Source: an uncultured Verrucomicrobiales bacterium
Lineage (GTDB): Bacteria > Verrucomicrobiota > Verrucomicrobiae > Limisphaerales > CANJSG01
Length of the DNA stretch: 14,064 nucleotides
NCBI GenBank assembly: GCA_946480965.1
Contig: CAMLMI010000095.1
Location: forward strand, 1 to 14,064
Reading direction: 5' to 3'
Notes under the pieces: model-generated
The model's database searches: none
What the model was told of the DNA's origin: nothing
The model's input: the letters and a program-made list of their open reading frames with translations, nothing else
Made by a program: the position numbers and the translations under genes
In this document: in pieces, positions 6,604-13,309 of the stretch
Layout of the letters: every line of letters starts with the position of its first letter
Numbering within the stretch: position 1 is the stretch's first letter

Positions 6604-6954
6604 ATGAACCCCAAAGTGCTATTCATCATCACCGGCGATCCGCGTTCCAGCCACCGCCCCGCCGAGGCCATCCGCATTGCCGCCGGCGTCGGCACCTGGA
6701 AGAAGGCCGATGTCACCGTCTATCTGCGCGGCCCCGCCGTGCTCGCGCTGAGCGAGTGGGTGGACGACTTCGTGGAAGAGGACAACTACACCCGCTACTT
6801 CCCCATTGTCGCCGGATTCGGCCGCCCGATCTACGCCCAGCAAGGCGCGCCGGAGTTGGCCGAGATCGAGGACTCGCCGCTGAAGTTCGAGGAGATCGAC
6901 GACACCGCCTTGGCCGCTCTCGCTGCCCAACACACCACCGTCCTGCGGATGTGA
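6604..6954 (+). CDS. DsrF/TusC-like protein
   Basis: A 116-residue DsrE-superfamily protein. The N-terminal strand KVLFIITGDP, the following helix (RPAEAIRIAAGVGTW) and strand VTVYLRGPAV fit the fold. The C-terminus TTVLRM parallels the VILRF end of E. coli TusC. It contains no cysteine, so it is probably a structural partner rather than a sulfur carrier, as DsrF/TusC are in known heterohexamers. It lies 8 bases after the DsrE-like gene and 4 bases before the third gene, so co-translation is likely. There is no Shine-Dalgarno. Fold assignment is fairly confident; orthology with TusC is tentative. Confidence 0.7.
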   Translation: MNPKVLFIITGDPRSSHRPAEAIRIAAGVGTWKKADVTVYLRGPAVLALSEWVDDFVEEDNYTRYFPIVAGFGRPIYAQQGAPELAEIEDSPLKFEEIDDTALAALAAQHTTVLRM

Positions 6955-6958
6955 CCCC

Positions 6959-7144
6959 ATGAAAACCATCCTCCACATCCAGACCCGCCCCAACGACGCC
7001 CTAGCCGACCAACTCGCCGCCGCCCAAGCCACTCAGCCCGAGACCACGGTGGAAACCATCCGCCTGACCGAAACCTCCACCGAAGCCGACTACCGCGCCC
7101 TGGTGGAAAAGGTTTTCCAAGCGGACAGCGTGCAGGTGTGGTGA
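6959..7144 (+). CDS. Short DsrH/TusB-like protein
   Basis: A 61-residue product beginning KTILHIQTRP and ending ADSVQVW. These ends resemble DsrH/TusB (E. coli TusB starts MLHTLHRSP and ends QMAW), and its place as third gene after DsrE- and DsrF-like genes matches the usual order. It is about 35 residues shorter than E. coli TusB, and lacks cysteine and the middle strand-helix unit. It starts 4 bases after the previous stop (TGA CCCC ATG). Whether it still forms a heterohexamer with its neighbours is unknown. Assignment rests largely on gene order and the two ends. Confidence 0.6.
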   Translation: MKTILHIQTRPNDALADQLAAAQATQPETTVETIRLTETSTEADYRALVEKVFQADSVQVW

Positions 7145-7181
7145 GTCCATCCACTAGCGGCTGCGAGAGCGTTTGCTTCTC

Positions 7182-7859
7182 ATGACTGACATGGACCCGG
7201 CCAACCCAACACCGGTTTCCAATCTCACCAGTGTGCCGCGCCGACAAAGCAGGCTGCGAAAAGCGCTGCTCGGTTTGGTGATCGCTCCGTTTGCGGCCAT
7301 CGCGTTGCTGATGCTGGCGCATGGGCTCAAGCTCGGTCCCGACGTCTATTGGGAAAGCTTCTGGGGTCACGAGCACTGCATCGTCCAATTTGGATCGGGC
7401 CAACGGCTCTTCGCACATGGCAATCAATTCACCCAGCCTTCCCATCCCCGTGGATATGGGGATGCGTTGTTGCTCATGGCGCGCGAATTGAATGGAGATT
7501 GGTCGTCGGTGGTGGGCCCCGGCTATTCGGACGAAGTCTTCAAGCGATGTCTGGCGGATGGCTCCGATGTGCCCGAAGCCGAATGCGGCCGTGTCTATGT
7601 CCAAGGGCTCAGATACGACGCCGATCTCGAGGTCGTGGTTCTCTTCGACAAGCTGGCTTCCCCCGGCGACCACACCCACGGGCCTCGCCGGTTCTTCGCG
7701 CCGCTGGTCCGAGAAGTCCTCTTCAACGACGGCCACCGCGAATACGTTCCATTGAGCAAATGGCCGGAGTTCGCGGCTCGGCAGATCGAACTGCTCGTTG
7801 CTGAAGGAATTTCTCGGGAAGAAGCCGCGCGCTTGTATGGTGAAGTGAGAGACCGTTGA
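7182..7859 (+). CDS. Uncharacterised single-pass membrane protein
   Basis: A 225-residue protein I do not recognise. A basic stretch (RRQSRLRK, 20-27) precedes one transmembrane helix (about 28-49), so the bulk of the protein is probably outside the cytoplasm. The outer domain contains WESFWGHEHCIVQFGSGQ, two further Cys (CLADG, AECG) and a C-terminal helix (FAARQIELLVAEGISREEAARLYGE). ATG 7182 is chosen; ATG 7191 and TTG 7173 are possible and none has a good ribosome site. By eye the third-codon GC is lower than in the neighbours, hinting at less optimised or acquired sequence. It converges with the esterase gene, with only 12 bases between the stops. A role with the upstream Dsr/Tus-like genes cannot be assumed. 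Confidence 0.65.
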   Translation: MTDMDPANPTPVSNLTSVPRRQSRLRKALLGLVIAPFAAIALLMLAHGLKLGPDVYWESFWGHEHCIVQFGSGQRLFAHGNQFTQPSHPRGYGDALLLMARELNGDWSSVVGPGYSDEVFKRCLADGSDVPEAECGRVYVQGLRYDADLEVVVLFDKLASPGDHTHGPRRFFAPLVREVLFNDGHREYVPLSKWPEFAARQIELLVAEGISREEAARLYGEVRDR

Positions 7860-7871
7860 CGCCTCTCCGGC

Positions 7872-9602
7872 TCACAACCCCGGCCGGGGCGGCTTGATCG
7901 GGGCTTCGGCGCTGCGGACGCCTTTCGCGTTCAGTTTCCGTTTGAAGACCTTGTCGCCGCAGGTGGCGTAGAGGACGTCGAAGTTCGGCCCGCCGAAGCA
8001 GACGTTGGCCACCGGGCCGGGCTGGGGCTTGGAGAGGATGCCGTTCACGCGTCCGGGCTGATCGCAGAACTGGATGCCCATTTCCGTCGTCACGTAGAGG
8101 TTGCCGTTCGTGTCCACCGTCATGCCGTCGGCCTTGCTGCCGTTCGAGCCGTCCACGAGGTGCAGGTAATAGTAGCGCTGGCCGTAGGCGAGGGAGCCGT
8201 CGGGCTGGATCTGGTAGCTGTGGACGAAGCGGCCGTTGTAGTCCGCCACGTAGAGCAACGTCTGATCGGGGGAGAGCAACACGCCGTTCGGGAAGGAGAG
8301 GCCATTGTCCACCACCTGCTTGGAGCCGTCTTTCCGTACGAGCCAAACCTGCCGGGTCGGCGGTTCGGTCACGTAGAGATCACCGGCGGCGGTGATGGCG
8401 AGGTCGTTGCCCGCGATGCCTTCGGCCACGACCGTCGCCTTCCCGGCGGCGTCATAGGCCACGATCTGCTTCTTGCCTGCGGCGCAGGCGTAGAGCCGAC
8501 CGTCGGGCCCGAACATCAAGCCGTTGGCCCCGCCGGTGTCCTCGGCGAAGAGGCTGACCTTGCCGTCGAGGGCGATCTTGTGGATGCGATTGTTCGGGAT
8601 GTCGGTGAAGAACACCTCGCCCTGCGCGTTCGCCGCCGGACCTTCGGTGAAGCGATGGCCGGAGCTGACCAATTCCCACGGGCTGTCGCCCACGAGCTTG
8701 GCGACGGGCTGCTTGGATTTGCCCTCCGGATTCGCCCGGATCTCCGCCGGGTAATCGCGCCAGAGCCAACGCAGTGCGTCGGGGAAGACGGCTGTGGCGT
8801 GCTTGGAATTGTGAGCGCCGTCGCCCCAGGCGTGGTTCACGTCATAGCCGGAGAAGGTCAACGCCCGTTCCATCGTCTGGTTCTCCATCCACCAATCGCC
8901 CGCGTAGATGTTGAGGTCGTTGGAGCCGTCCTGGAGGAAGAAGCGGATGGGCTTGGCCTCCGTCTTGCGCACGAGCGTGGCCAACTGATCGCCGCCCCTC
9001 AGTCCCACGTAGGTGCCGATGCTCGCGAAGACGCGGCGGAAGGCATCGGGCCGTTCCCATGCCGCGTTGAAGGCGCAGATGCCGCCGCTGCTGGCGCCGG
9101 CGATGGCGCGGTCGTTGCCGTTGGTGGTGAGGTTCAGCCCCGTGGTGCGGCCGATGTGCGGGAGCAGTTCGTCGAGGAGGAAGCGAGCATAGTTGTCGCC
9201 CAGGCCGTCGTATTCGTAGCTGCGGTTGAAGCGGTCCAGCGCGTTGGTGTGGGGCGCGAGCACACGGCCGTGCATCACGAAGATGCCGACCAGCGGCGGG
9301 ATCTCCTTCTTGGCGATCAGATTGTCGAAGACCGTCGGCGCCTGATACTGGATGCCGTCCTGGAAGACCATCACCGGCGCTGGCTTCGCGGGATCGTGGC
9401 CGGCGGGCACGTAGACCCAGTATTCGCGGAACGTGCCGGGGAAGACCGTGCTGTTGGTGAACTCGTATTTCGTGACCACGCCCTTGGGCACGCCGTCCTG
9501 CGGTTTGGAATCCGGACCGGGCACATAGTCGTCGGCGGCGAAAACGGCGGGCGCGGCCACAAGGGCGCACACGCCGAGCAGGGCGGGCAGAAGGGGCTTC
9601 AT
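7872..9602 (-). CDS. Secreted esterase (enterochelin-esterase-like) fused to SMP-30/gluconolactonase domain
   Basis: A 576-residue two-domain secreted enzyme. The signal peptide ends near VFAA (23). Residues about 45-285 form an alpha/beta-hydrolase of the Esterase family: nucleophile Ser171 in GASSG, with candidate triad partners Asp225 or Asp229 and His267 (or His264). Residues about 305-565 form a six-bladed SMP-30/gluconolactonase/LRE propeller: metal ligands Glu320 (FTEGP), Asn400, Asn439 (FPNG) and Asp492 (KADGM) are all present. Such fusions occur in PVC bacteria; the two activities may act in sequence on a sugar ester and a lactone, which is inference. The frame opens at 9734 but ATG 9602 begins the signal peptide and has a GGAGA about 11 bases upstream. 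It is divergent from an MFS transporter. Confidence 0.9.
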   Translation of the reverse strand: MKPLLPALLGVCALVAAPAVFAADDYVPGPDSKPQDGVPKGVVTKYEFTNSTVFPGTFREYWVYVPAGHDPAKPAPVMVFQDGIQYQAPTVFDNLIAKKEIPPLVGIFVMHGRVLAPHTNALDRFNRSYEYDGLGDNYARFLLDELLPHIGRTTGLNLTTNGNDRAIAGASSGGICAFNAAWERPDAFRRVFASIGTYVGLRGGDQLATLVRKTEAKPIRFFLQDGSNDLNIYAGDWWMENQTMERALTFSGYDVNHAWGDGAHNSKHATAVFPDALRWLWRDYPAEIRANPEGKSKQPVAKLVGDSPWELVSSGHRFTEGPAANAQGEVFFTDIPNNRIHKIALDGKVSLFAEDTGGANGLMFGPDGRLYACAAGKKQIVAYDAAGKATVVAEGIAGNDLAITAAGDLYVTEPPTRQVWLVRKDGSKQVVDNGLSFPNGVLLSPDQTLLYVADYNGRFVHSYQIQPDGSLAYGQRYYYLHLVDGSNGSKADGMTVDTNGNLYVTTEMGIQFCDQPGRVNGILSKPQPGPVANVCFGGPNFDVLYATCGDKVFKRKLNAKGVRSAEAPIKPPRPGL

Positions 9603-9751
9603 GGGTCTTGGTTCTCCGGAAGAGGGGTTGGCGTCAATGCTGGAAGCCAAAGCCGACGCGGGACCGGAGAACAGGATTCCACGACAGGGGAATCCCCGCT
9701 CCGCCCATTTCCCGCTTCTGCGCCGCACGGCCACCGAGCAGCTTTCCCTCC

Positions 9752-10921
9752 GTGGATCAACGTCGCTCGACCCTGTTGCTGCTCGCGGTCATCTATGTGG
9801 GCTTCTTCAGCCTGGGGTTGCCCGACGGCTCGTTCGGCGTGGCCTGGCCCGCGATGTATCCGGCGCTGGACCTGCCCATCGGTCTCGCGGGCACCATCAC
9901 CACGACCGTCACGCTGCTCTCCGCGCTCTCGGGTTTCGCCAGCGGCGCGATCATCGCGCGGTTCCGCACCGGTCCGGTCGTGCTGTTGAGCTGCGGGCTG
10001 ACCTCGCTGGGCTTGTGGATCATCTTCGGCGCGCAAACCGCCGCTTGGCTGTTCTTTGCCGCCATTCCGCTGGGCCTCGGGGCGGGAGCGGTCGATGCCG
10101 GGCTCAACGGCTACGTGGCCCGCCACTACCGCGCCCGCCACATGAACTGGCTGCACGCCTGCTGGGGCGTGGGGGCGACCTGCGGCCCGCTGCTGCTCGG
10201 AGCCGCGCTCGCGCGCTCGGACGGCTGGCGCGAAGGCTACCGCTGGCTCGGGGCCACGCAGCTCGGGCTGGTTTTCGTTTTTCTGCTGTCTCTGCGTCTT
10301 TGGAACGCCGTGCCGGAACGTGCCTCCGCACCGGCGCACGCTTCCACGGCGACGCGCATCCCCACCTTGTCGGCCAACTCCTTCGCCGGATGGCTCTCGC
10401 CCGCGTTGTTCGCCCTCTACGCGGCCATCGAGCTGACCGTGGGTGTCTGGGCCGGAACCATTCTGGTGGCGGGACGCGGCCTGTCTCCGGCATCCGCCGC
10501 GCTCGCGACCGCGGCCTACTACGGCGCGATCACGGTTGGGCGCGTGGGCATCGGCTTCGTCGCGGACCGCTGGGGCAATCGCCGGTTGATCTCCGCCGGA
10601 GCCAGCGTCGCCCTGATCGGCGGCGGGCTCTTCGCGCTGGTTGATTCAGCGGCAGGCGCGCTCGGGGCCCTGTTGTTGATCGGCCTCGGTTTCGCTCCGA
10701 TCTATCCGGGGCTGATGCACGAGGTGCCGAACCGCTTCGCGCCCGAAGCCGCCCAGGTGGTCATCGGCCGCCAATCCGGCGCGGCCTACGTGGGAGCCGC
10801 GCTGCTGCCCGCCGCCACCGGCCTGCTCGCCGCCCAGGCGCTCGCGGCCATCCCGTGGGTGATCGCCGGCGGCATCGCGGTGCTCATCCTCGGCCTGCGC
10901 ACGCTGGACCGGAAAACGTAG
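9752..10921 (+). CDS. MFS transporter
   Basis: A 389-residue inner-membrane transporter of the major facilitator superfamily with about 12 hydrophobic helices. The first helix STLLLLAVIYVGFFSLGLPD leads into GSFGVAWPAMYP. The loop after helix 2 is short (IIARFRTGPV), and the central helices contain HACWGVGATCGPLLLG and YYGAITVGRVGIGFVADRWG. The style is that of FucP/YbjJ-like members, many of which carry sugars or small metabolites; the substrate is not readable. The frame opens at 9608, but that part lies in the start region of the divergent esterase gene and reads as non-protein, so GTG 9752, just before the first helix, is chosen without a Shine-Dalgarno. The neighbouring secreted esterase/lactonase suggests import of a product released by it (inference). 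Confidence 0.85.
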   Translation: MDQRRSTLLLLAVIYVGFFSLGLPDGSFGVAWPAMYPALDLPIGLAGTITTTVTLLSALSGFASGAIIARFRTGPVVLLSCGLTSLGLWIIFGAQTAAWLFFAAIPLGLGAGAVDAGLNGYVARHYRARHMNWLHACWGVGATCGPLLLGAALARSDGWREGYRWLGATQLGLVFVFLLSLRLWNAVPERASAPAHASTATRIPTLSANSFAGWLSPALFALYAAIELTVGVWAGTILVAGRGLSPASAALATAAYYGAITVGRVGIGFVADRWGNRRLISAGASVALIGGGLFALVDSAAGALGALLLIGLGFAPIYPGLMHEVPNRFAPEAAQVVIGRQSGAAYVGAALLPAATGLLAAQALAAIPWVIAGGIAVLILGLRTLDRKT

Positions 10922-10937
10922 CGCGGCGGAAACGGAA

Positions 10938-10974
10938 CCGCCCCGGAACCTCTCGGTTGCGGGGCGGCGGTTTT
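10938..10974 (+). terminator. Rho-independent terminator after the MFS gene
   Basis: An 8-bp GC stem (10938-10945 with 10960-10967), extended inside by AACC/GGTT around a TCTC loop, is followed by CGG and TTTT (10971-10974). It lies 17 bases past the MFS stop. It also sits in the gap between two convergent genes, so it may block read-through into the cytochrome gene. Confidence 0.8.
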
Positions 10975-10993
10975 CAGGGAGTGGCGCGGAGGC

Positions 10994-12949
10994 TCATTCG
11001 AGCTTGGGCGGGGCCATCTTCTCGCCCTGCTTGATGTAGTGCCACATGGCGTCGATCTGCTTGAAGGCGTCGCCTTCGAGGATGTCGGTGTAGGGGCTCT
11101 TGCCCTCCTCGTCGAAATACACGGGCATCTTCGTGTTCGGATCGACCGTGACGGGATTGCGCAGCCAGCGGCGGAAGTAGTCGGCGCGCAGGCGTTCGCC
11201 CACATGGCCGAGGTTGATGCCCGGGGCCTCGAAGGCCTGGGCGTGGTAGCCGTTCACCGAATGGCAGGCGGTGCAGGAGAAGCCGCCCATGGGGCCGACC
11301 AGGATGTGGCCGATCTTGGCGAGCTCTTCGTCCACCGCGCCGGTCGGCTCCTGCTTGGCGGAGACGCCGTGCTGGTGGGCCATGCCCTCGGTGAGGAGCT
11401 TGGCGCGTTCCTCGCCGAAGCCGGGCATCTGTCCCGTGATCCAGTCGCGGGGCTTCCACTCGACCTGACCGGCGATGAACTTGGTCATGAAGTCGGGCTT
11501 GAGCTTCTCGCCGAACCAGGTGAGCGCGGGGAACTCCTCATAAACGCCGTGGCACTGGGCGCAGTTGAGGGACTTGGTCTGGCGGGCGGCGAACTCCGTC
11601 GGCACGTGCCGCGAGAGGGAGGCGCGGTCGGTGGCGGCGAAGGCCTGGAGGGCGGCGCGCTGGTCGGCGTTGAAGGCGAAGAACGGGGCCTTGCCCGAAG
11701 GCGCCTCGGCCACGCAGCCCTTGGTGAAGTCGGCCACTTCGGCCAGCGCCTTGGCGGAGAACTTGTTCTCCTCCTTGAGCGAATGGCAGTTCAAGCAGCC
11801 GGTGGACTGGACGAGTTCCTTGCCGCGCGCGAGCACGTCGGCCGAAGTCGGCGCGGCGGTGGCGGCGGGCTTGGCGGAGACGGAGAGCACGTAGGCCGCG
11901 AGCTGGGCGAGCTGGTCGTCCTTCAGCTTGAACTCCGGCATCTTGATCCACGGGTAGTGCTCGGACGGCTTCTTGAGGAAGGCCAGGAGCGACTCGTCGG
12001 AGAACTTCTGCGCGGTGTGGGCGAGCGTGATCTTGTGCAGGTCGTTCGGTCCCGGCGCGCCGGTCACGTGGCACGCGGTGCAATGGAGGCCCTGGAAGAG
12101 CTTGCCGCCGGCTTCGACCGCCTCGGCGGCGGGTTCCTTCGGCGCGGACACGGCACCGGAGCCGAGCGAAACGAGGTAGGCGGCGATGGCCCGGGAATCG
12201 GCCTCGGTGGTCTCGCCGTGCAGCAGCTTGGGCATGTGCGCGTTCGCCCGGAGGCTCTTGGGATCGGCGATCCACTTGGCCAGCCAGTCGAACTGACGGC
12301 GTCCGCCGATGCCATCGAGCGACGGTCCCTTGGTCTTCAGTTCCGGCATGGTGTCGCCCGGCACGGTATGGCAGGCGACGCAATGGTGCTCGGCCACCAG
12401 CTCGCGGCCGAGACGGAGCTTGTTGCCCGAGGCCAACGCGTCGTTGGCGGCGAAGCCGAGCTGGTTCAGCGGGATGGGCTGGATGAAGGAATCCTTGGGC
12501 TGCCAGTTCAGGCGCAGGAACGCGTCCCCTTCGGCGGGAGGGGTGAAGGTGGCCTTGAAGGCGTTTTCGCCCTTGTTCAGGCGGATCATCTCGCCGGTGG
12601 CGGACGCGCCGCCGGTGCCGGTCACGTCGAGCGCGGTCGCGCCGTTGATCTCCAACTTGAGCGCGCCGTTCAGGTCGGCCTGGAAGGCGTAGTTGCCGCG
12701 CAGATCAACGGTGATGTGGCCCTCGAAGGTGGCGGTGAACGGACCGGCCGGGAGGAACGGGCTGGGGGTGCCGCCCTTCGCCACGTAGAGCCAGACGTTG
12801 GGCGCGGTGGCGGTGTCCGAGCGGTCGCCCGCCGTGTAGGTCACGGTCACGCCGTGGACCGCGCCGCCGTCGGCGGCGAACACGGGCGAACTTCCGGCCA
12901 AAGAAACCGCCGCGATGGCGACGGACAAGATCTGGTTCTTCAAGCGCAT
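10994..12949 (-). CDS. Secreted PA14-domain multi-haem cytochrome c (five CXXCH)
   Basis: A 651-residue exported redox protein. The signal peptide is residues 1-25 (SPVFA). Residues about 30-160 look like a PA14-type beta sandwich (FTATFEGHITVDLRGNYAFQ; ending FLRLNWQ), often carbohydrate-binding. Five covalent haem sites follow: C190VACH, C290TACH, C385LNCH, C463AQCH and C559TACH. Likely distal Met ligands lie in MP motifs at 239, 337, 508 and 608. The second to fourth cytochrome segments are joined by Ala/Pro linkers. It would pass electrons in the periplasm or at the surface; the partner is unknown, with no oxidase or dehydrogenase gene adjacent. The start is ATG 12949 at the signal peptide; the frame extends to 13054 without support. 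It is divergent from a PocR/AraC regulator. Confidence 0.88.
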   Translation of the reverse strand: MRLKNQILSVAIAAVSLAGSSPVFAADGGAVHGVTVTYTAGDRSDTATAPNVWLYVAKGGTPSPFLPAGPFTATFEGHITVDLRGNYAFQADLNGALKLEINGATALDVTGTGGASATGEMIRLNKGENAFKATFTPPAEGDAFLRLNWQPKDSFIQPIPLNQLGFAANDALASGNKLRLGRELVAEHHCVACHTVPGDTMPELKTKGPSLDGIGGRRQFDWLAKWIADPKSLRANAHMPKLLHGETTEADSRAIAAYLVSLGSGAVSAPKEPAAEAVEAGGKLFQGLHCTACHVTGAPGPNDLHKITLAHTAQKFSDESLLAFLKKPSEHYPWIKMPEFKLKDDQLAQLAAYVLSVSAKPAATAAPTSADVLARGKELVQSTGCLNCHSLKEENKFSAKALAEVADFTKGCVAEAPSGKAPFFAFNADQRAALQAFAATDRASLSRHVPTEFAARQTKSLNCAQCHGVYEEFPALTWFGEKLKPDFMTKFIAGQVEWKPRDWITGQMPGFGEERAKLLTEGMAHQHGVSAKQEPTGAVDEELAKIGHILVGPMGGFSCTACHSVNGYHAQAFEAPGINLGHVGERLRADYFRRWLRNPVTVDPNTKMPVYFDEEGKSPYTDILEGDAFKQIDAMWHYIKQGEKMAPPKLE

Positions 12950-12963
12950 AAAGTGTGTTGGGA

Positions 12964-13019
12964 ACGGTGTGTCACCGTCGCCCTTTGGGCAACCCGCCAT
13001 CGGGCGCCGAAAACGGCGC
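12964..13019 (-). promoter_or_regulatory. Three consecutive hairpins in the cytochrome leader
   Basis: Three perfect inverted repeats occur in the presumed 5' leader: ACGGTG-TGT-CACCGT (12964-12978), GCCC-TTT-GGGC (12980-12990) and GCGCCG-AAAA-CGGCGC (13004-13019). The first ends 14 bases from the ATG. They could be RNA hairpins affecting translation, or the first could be a protein-binding palindrome. No known riboswitch is recognised. Confidence 0.45.
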
Positions 13020-13023
13020 GCGG

Positions 13024-13054
13024 AACATAGCCGGAATCGGCCACCCGGGGTCAA
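13024..13054 (-). promoter_or_regulatory. Candidate promoter for the cytochrome gene
   Basis: On the minus strand TTGACC (13049-13054) and TATGTT (13024-13029) are separated by 19 bases, slightly longer than ideal. Transcription would start near 13016, giving a leader of about 67 bases. Confidence 0.35.
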
Positions 13055-13106
13055 TGCCCGTCCACCAGTCGTGTGTGGGGCGGGGTTGGAGCTTTTCCCA
13101 TCTTCC

Positions 13107-13162
13107 TCTTCGTCCGCCTCTTCGTCCCGGCAACGGGGCGAAGAGGAAGAGAAGGACGAGGA
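13107..13162. repeat. Long purine/pyrimidine hairpin between divergent genes
   Basis: An inner 12-bp stem (13117-13128 with 13135-13146, one G-T pair, 6-base loop) is stacked on an outer 9-bp stem (13107-13115 with 13154-13162, one G-T pair) with a 7-base bulge on the right. The left arm is almost all pyrimidine, with the 11-mer CCTCTTCGTCC repeated twice, and the right arm is almost all purine. No gene is seen in 12950-13309 apart from this and the sites listed separately. Confidence 0.6.
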
Positions 13163-13173
13163 TTCTTCCCGGT

Positions 13174-13201
13174 CTAAGGGTATCCCTTAGCCAAATAAGG
13201 G
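13174..13201. promoter_or_regulatory. Operator-like palindrome with three TAAGGG half-sites
   Basis: CTAAGGG-TAT-CCCTTAG (13174-13190) is a perfect 7-bp inverted repeat. A third TAAGGG follows at 13196-13201, forming a second inverted repeat with the middle copy. The spacing of three half-sites on one face or near-face of the helix is typical of a transcription-factor array; it lies about 110-135 bases upstream of the PocR/AraC start. The binding protein is not identified; autoregulation is one possibility. Confidence 0.55.
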
Positions 13202-13234
13202 GCACCGGCAAAAAACGACTAGGGTTCGGCCCAA

Positions 13235-13264
13235 TTGTTGGCGGGCGCTTGCAGGCCCTATTTT
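13235..13264 (+). promoter_or_regulatory. Candidate promoter for the PocR/AraC regulator
   Basis: TTGTTG (13235-13240), an 18-base spacer and TATTTT (13259-13264) form a weak sigma-70-like promoter about 45 bases downstream of the palindrome. The implied leader is about 39 bases and contains a 6-bp inverted repeat (TCCCGT 13268-13273 with ACGGGA 13282-13287). Confidence 0.3.
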
Positions 13265-13309
13265 GGCTCCCGTCGAACAACACGGGACCAGCAAGAAAGG
13301 GCCAAGAAC

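Noticed and set aside
8160..9989. 609-codon open frame on the plus strand
   Set aside because: It lies opposite the esterase/SMP-30 gene, which has a signal peptide and catalytic motifs; the shadow translation has no recognisable domain.
11039..13030. 663-codon open frame on the plus strand
   Set aside because: It is antisense to the five-haem cytochrome; Gly/Glu/Val-biased composition and no motifs.
12972..13283. 103-codon minus-strand frame in the divergent intergenic region
   Set aside because: It runs through the palindromes and the hairpin and the translation has no coherent pattern; the region reads as regulatory DNA.
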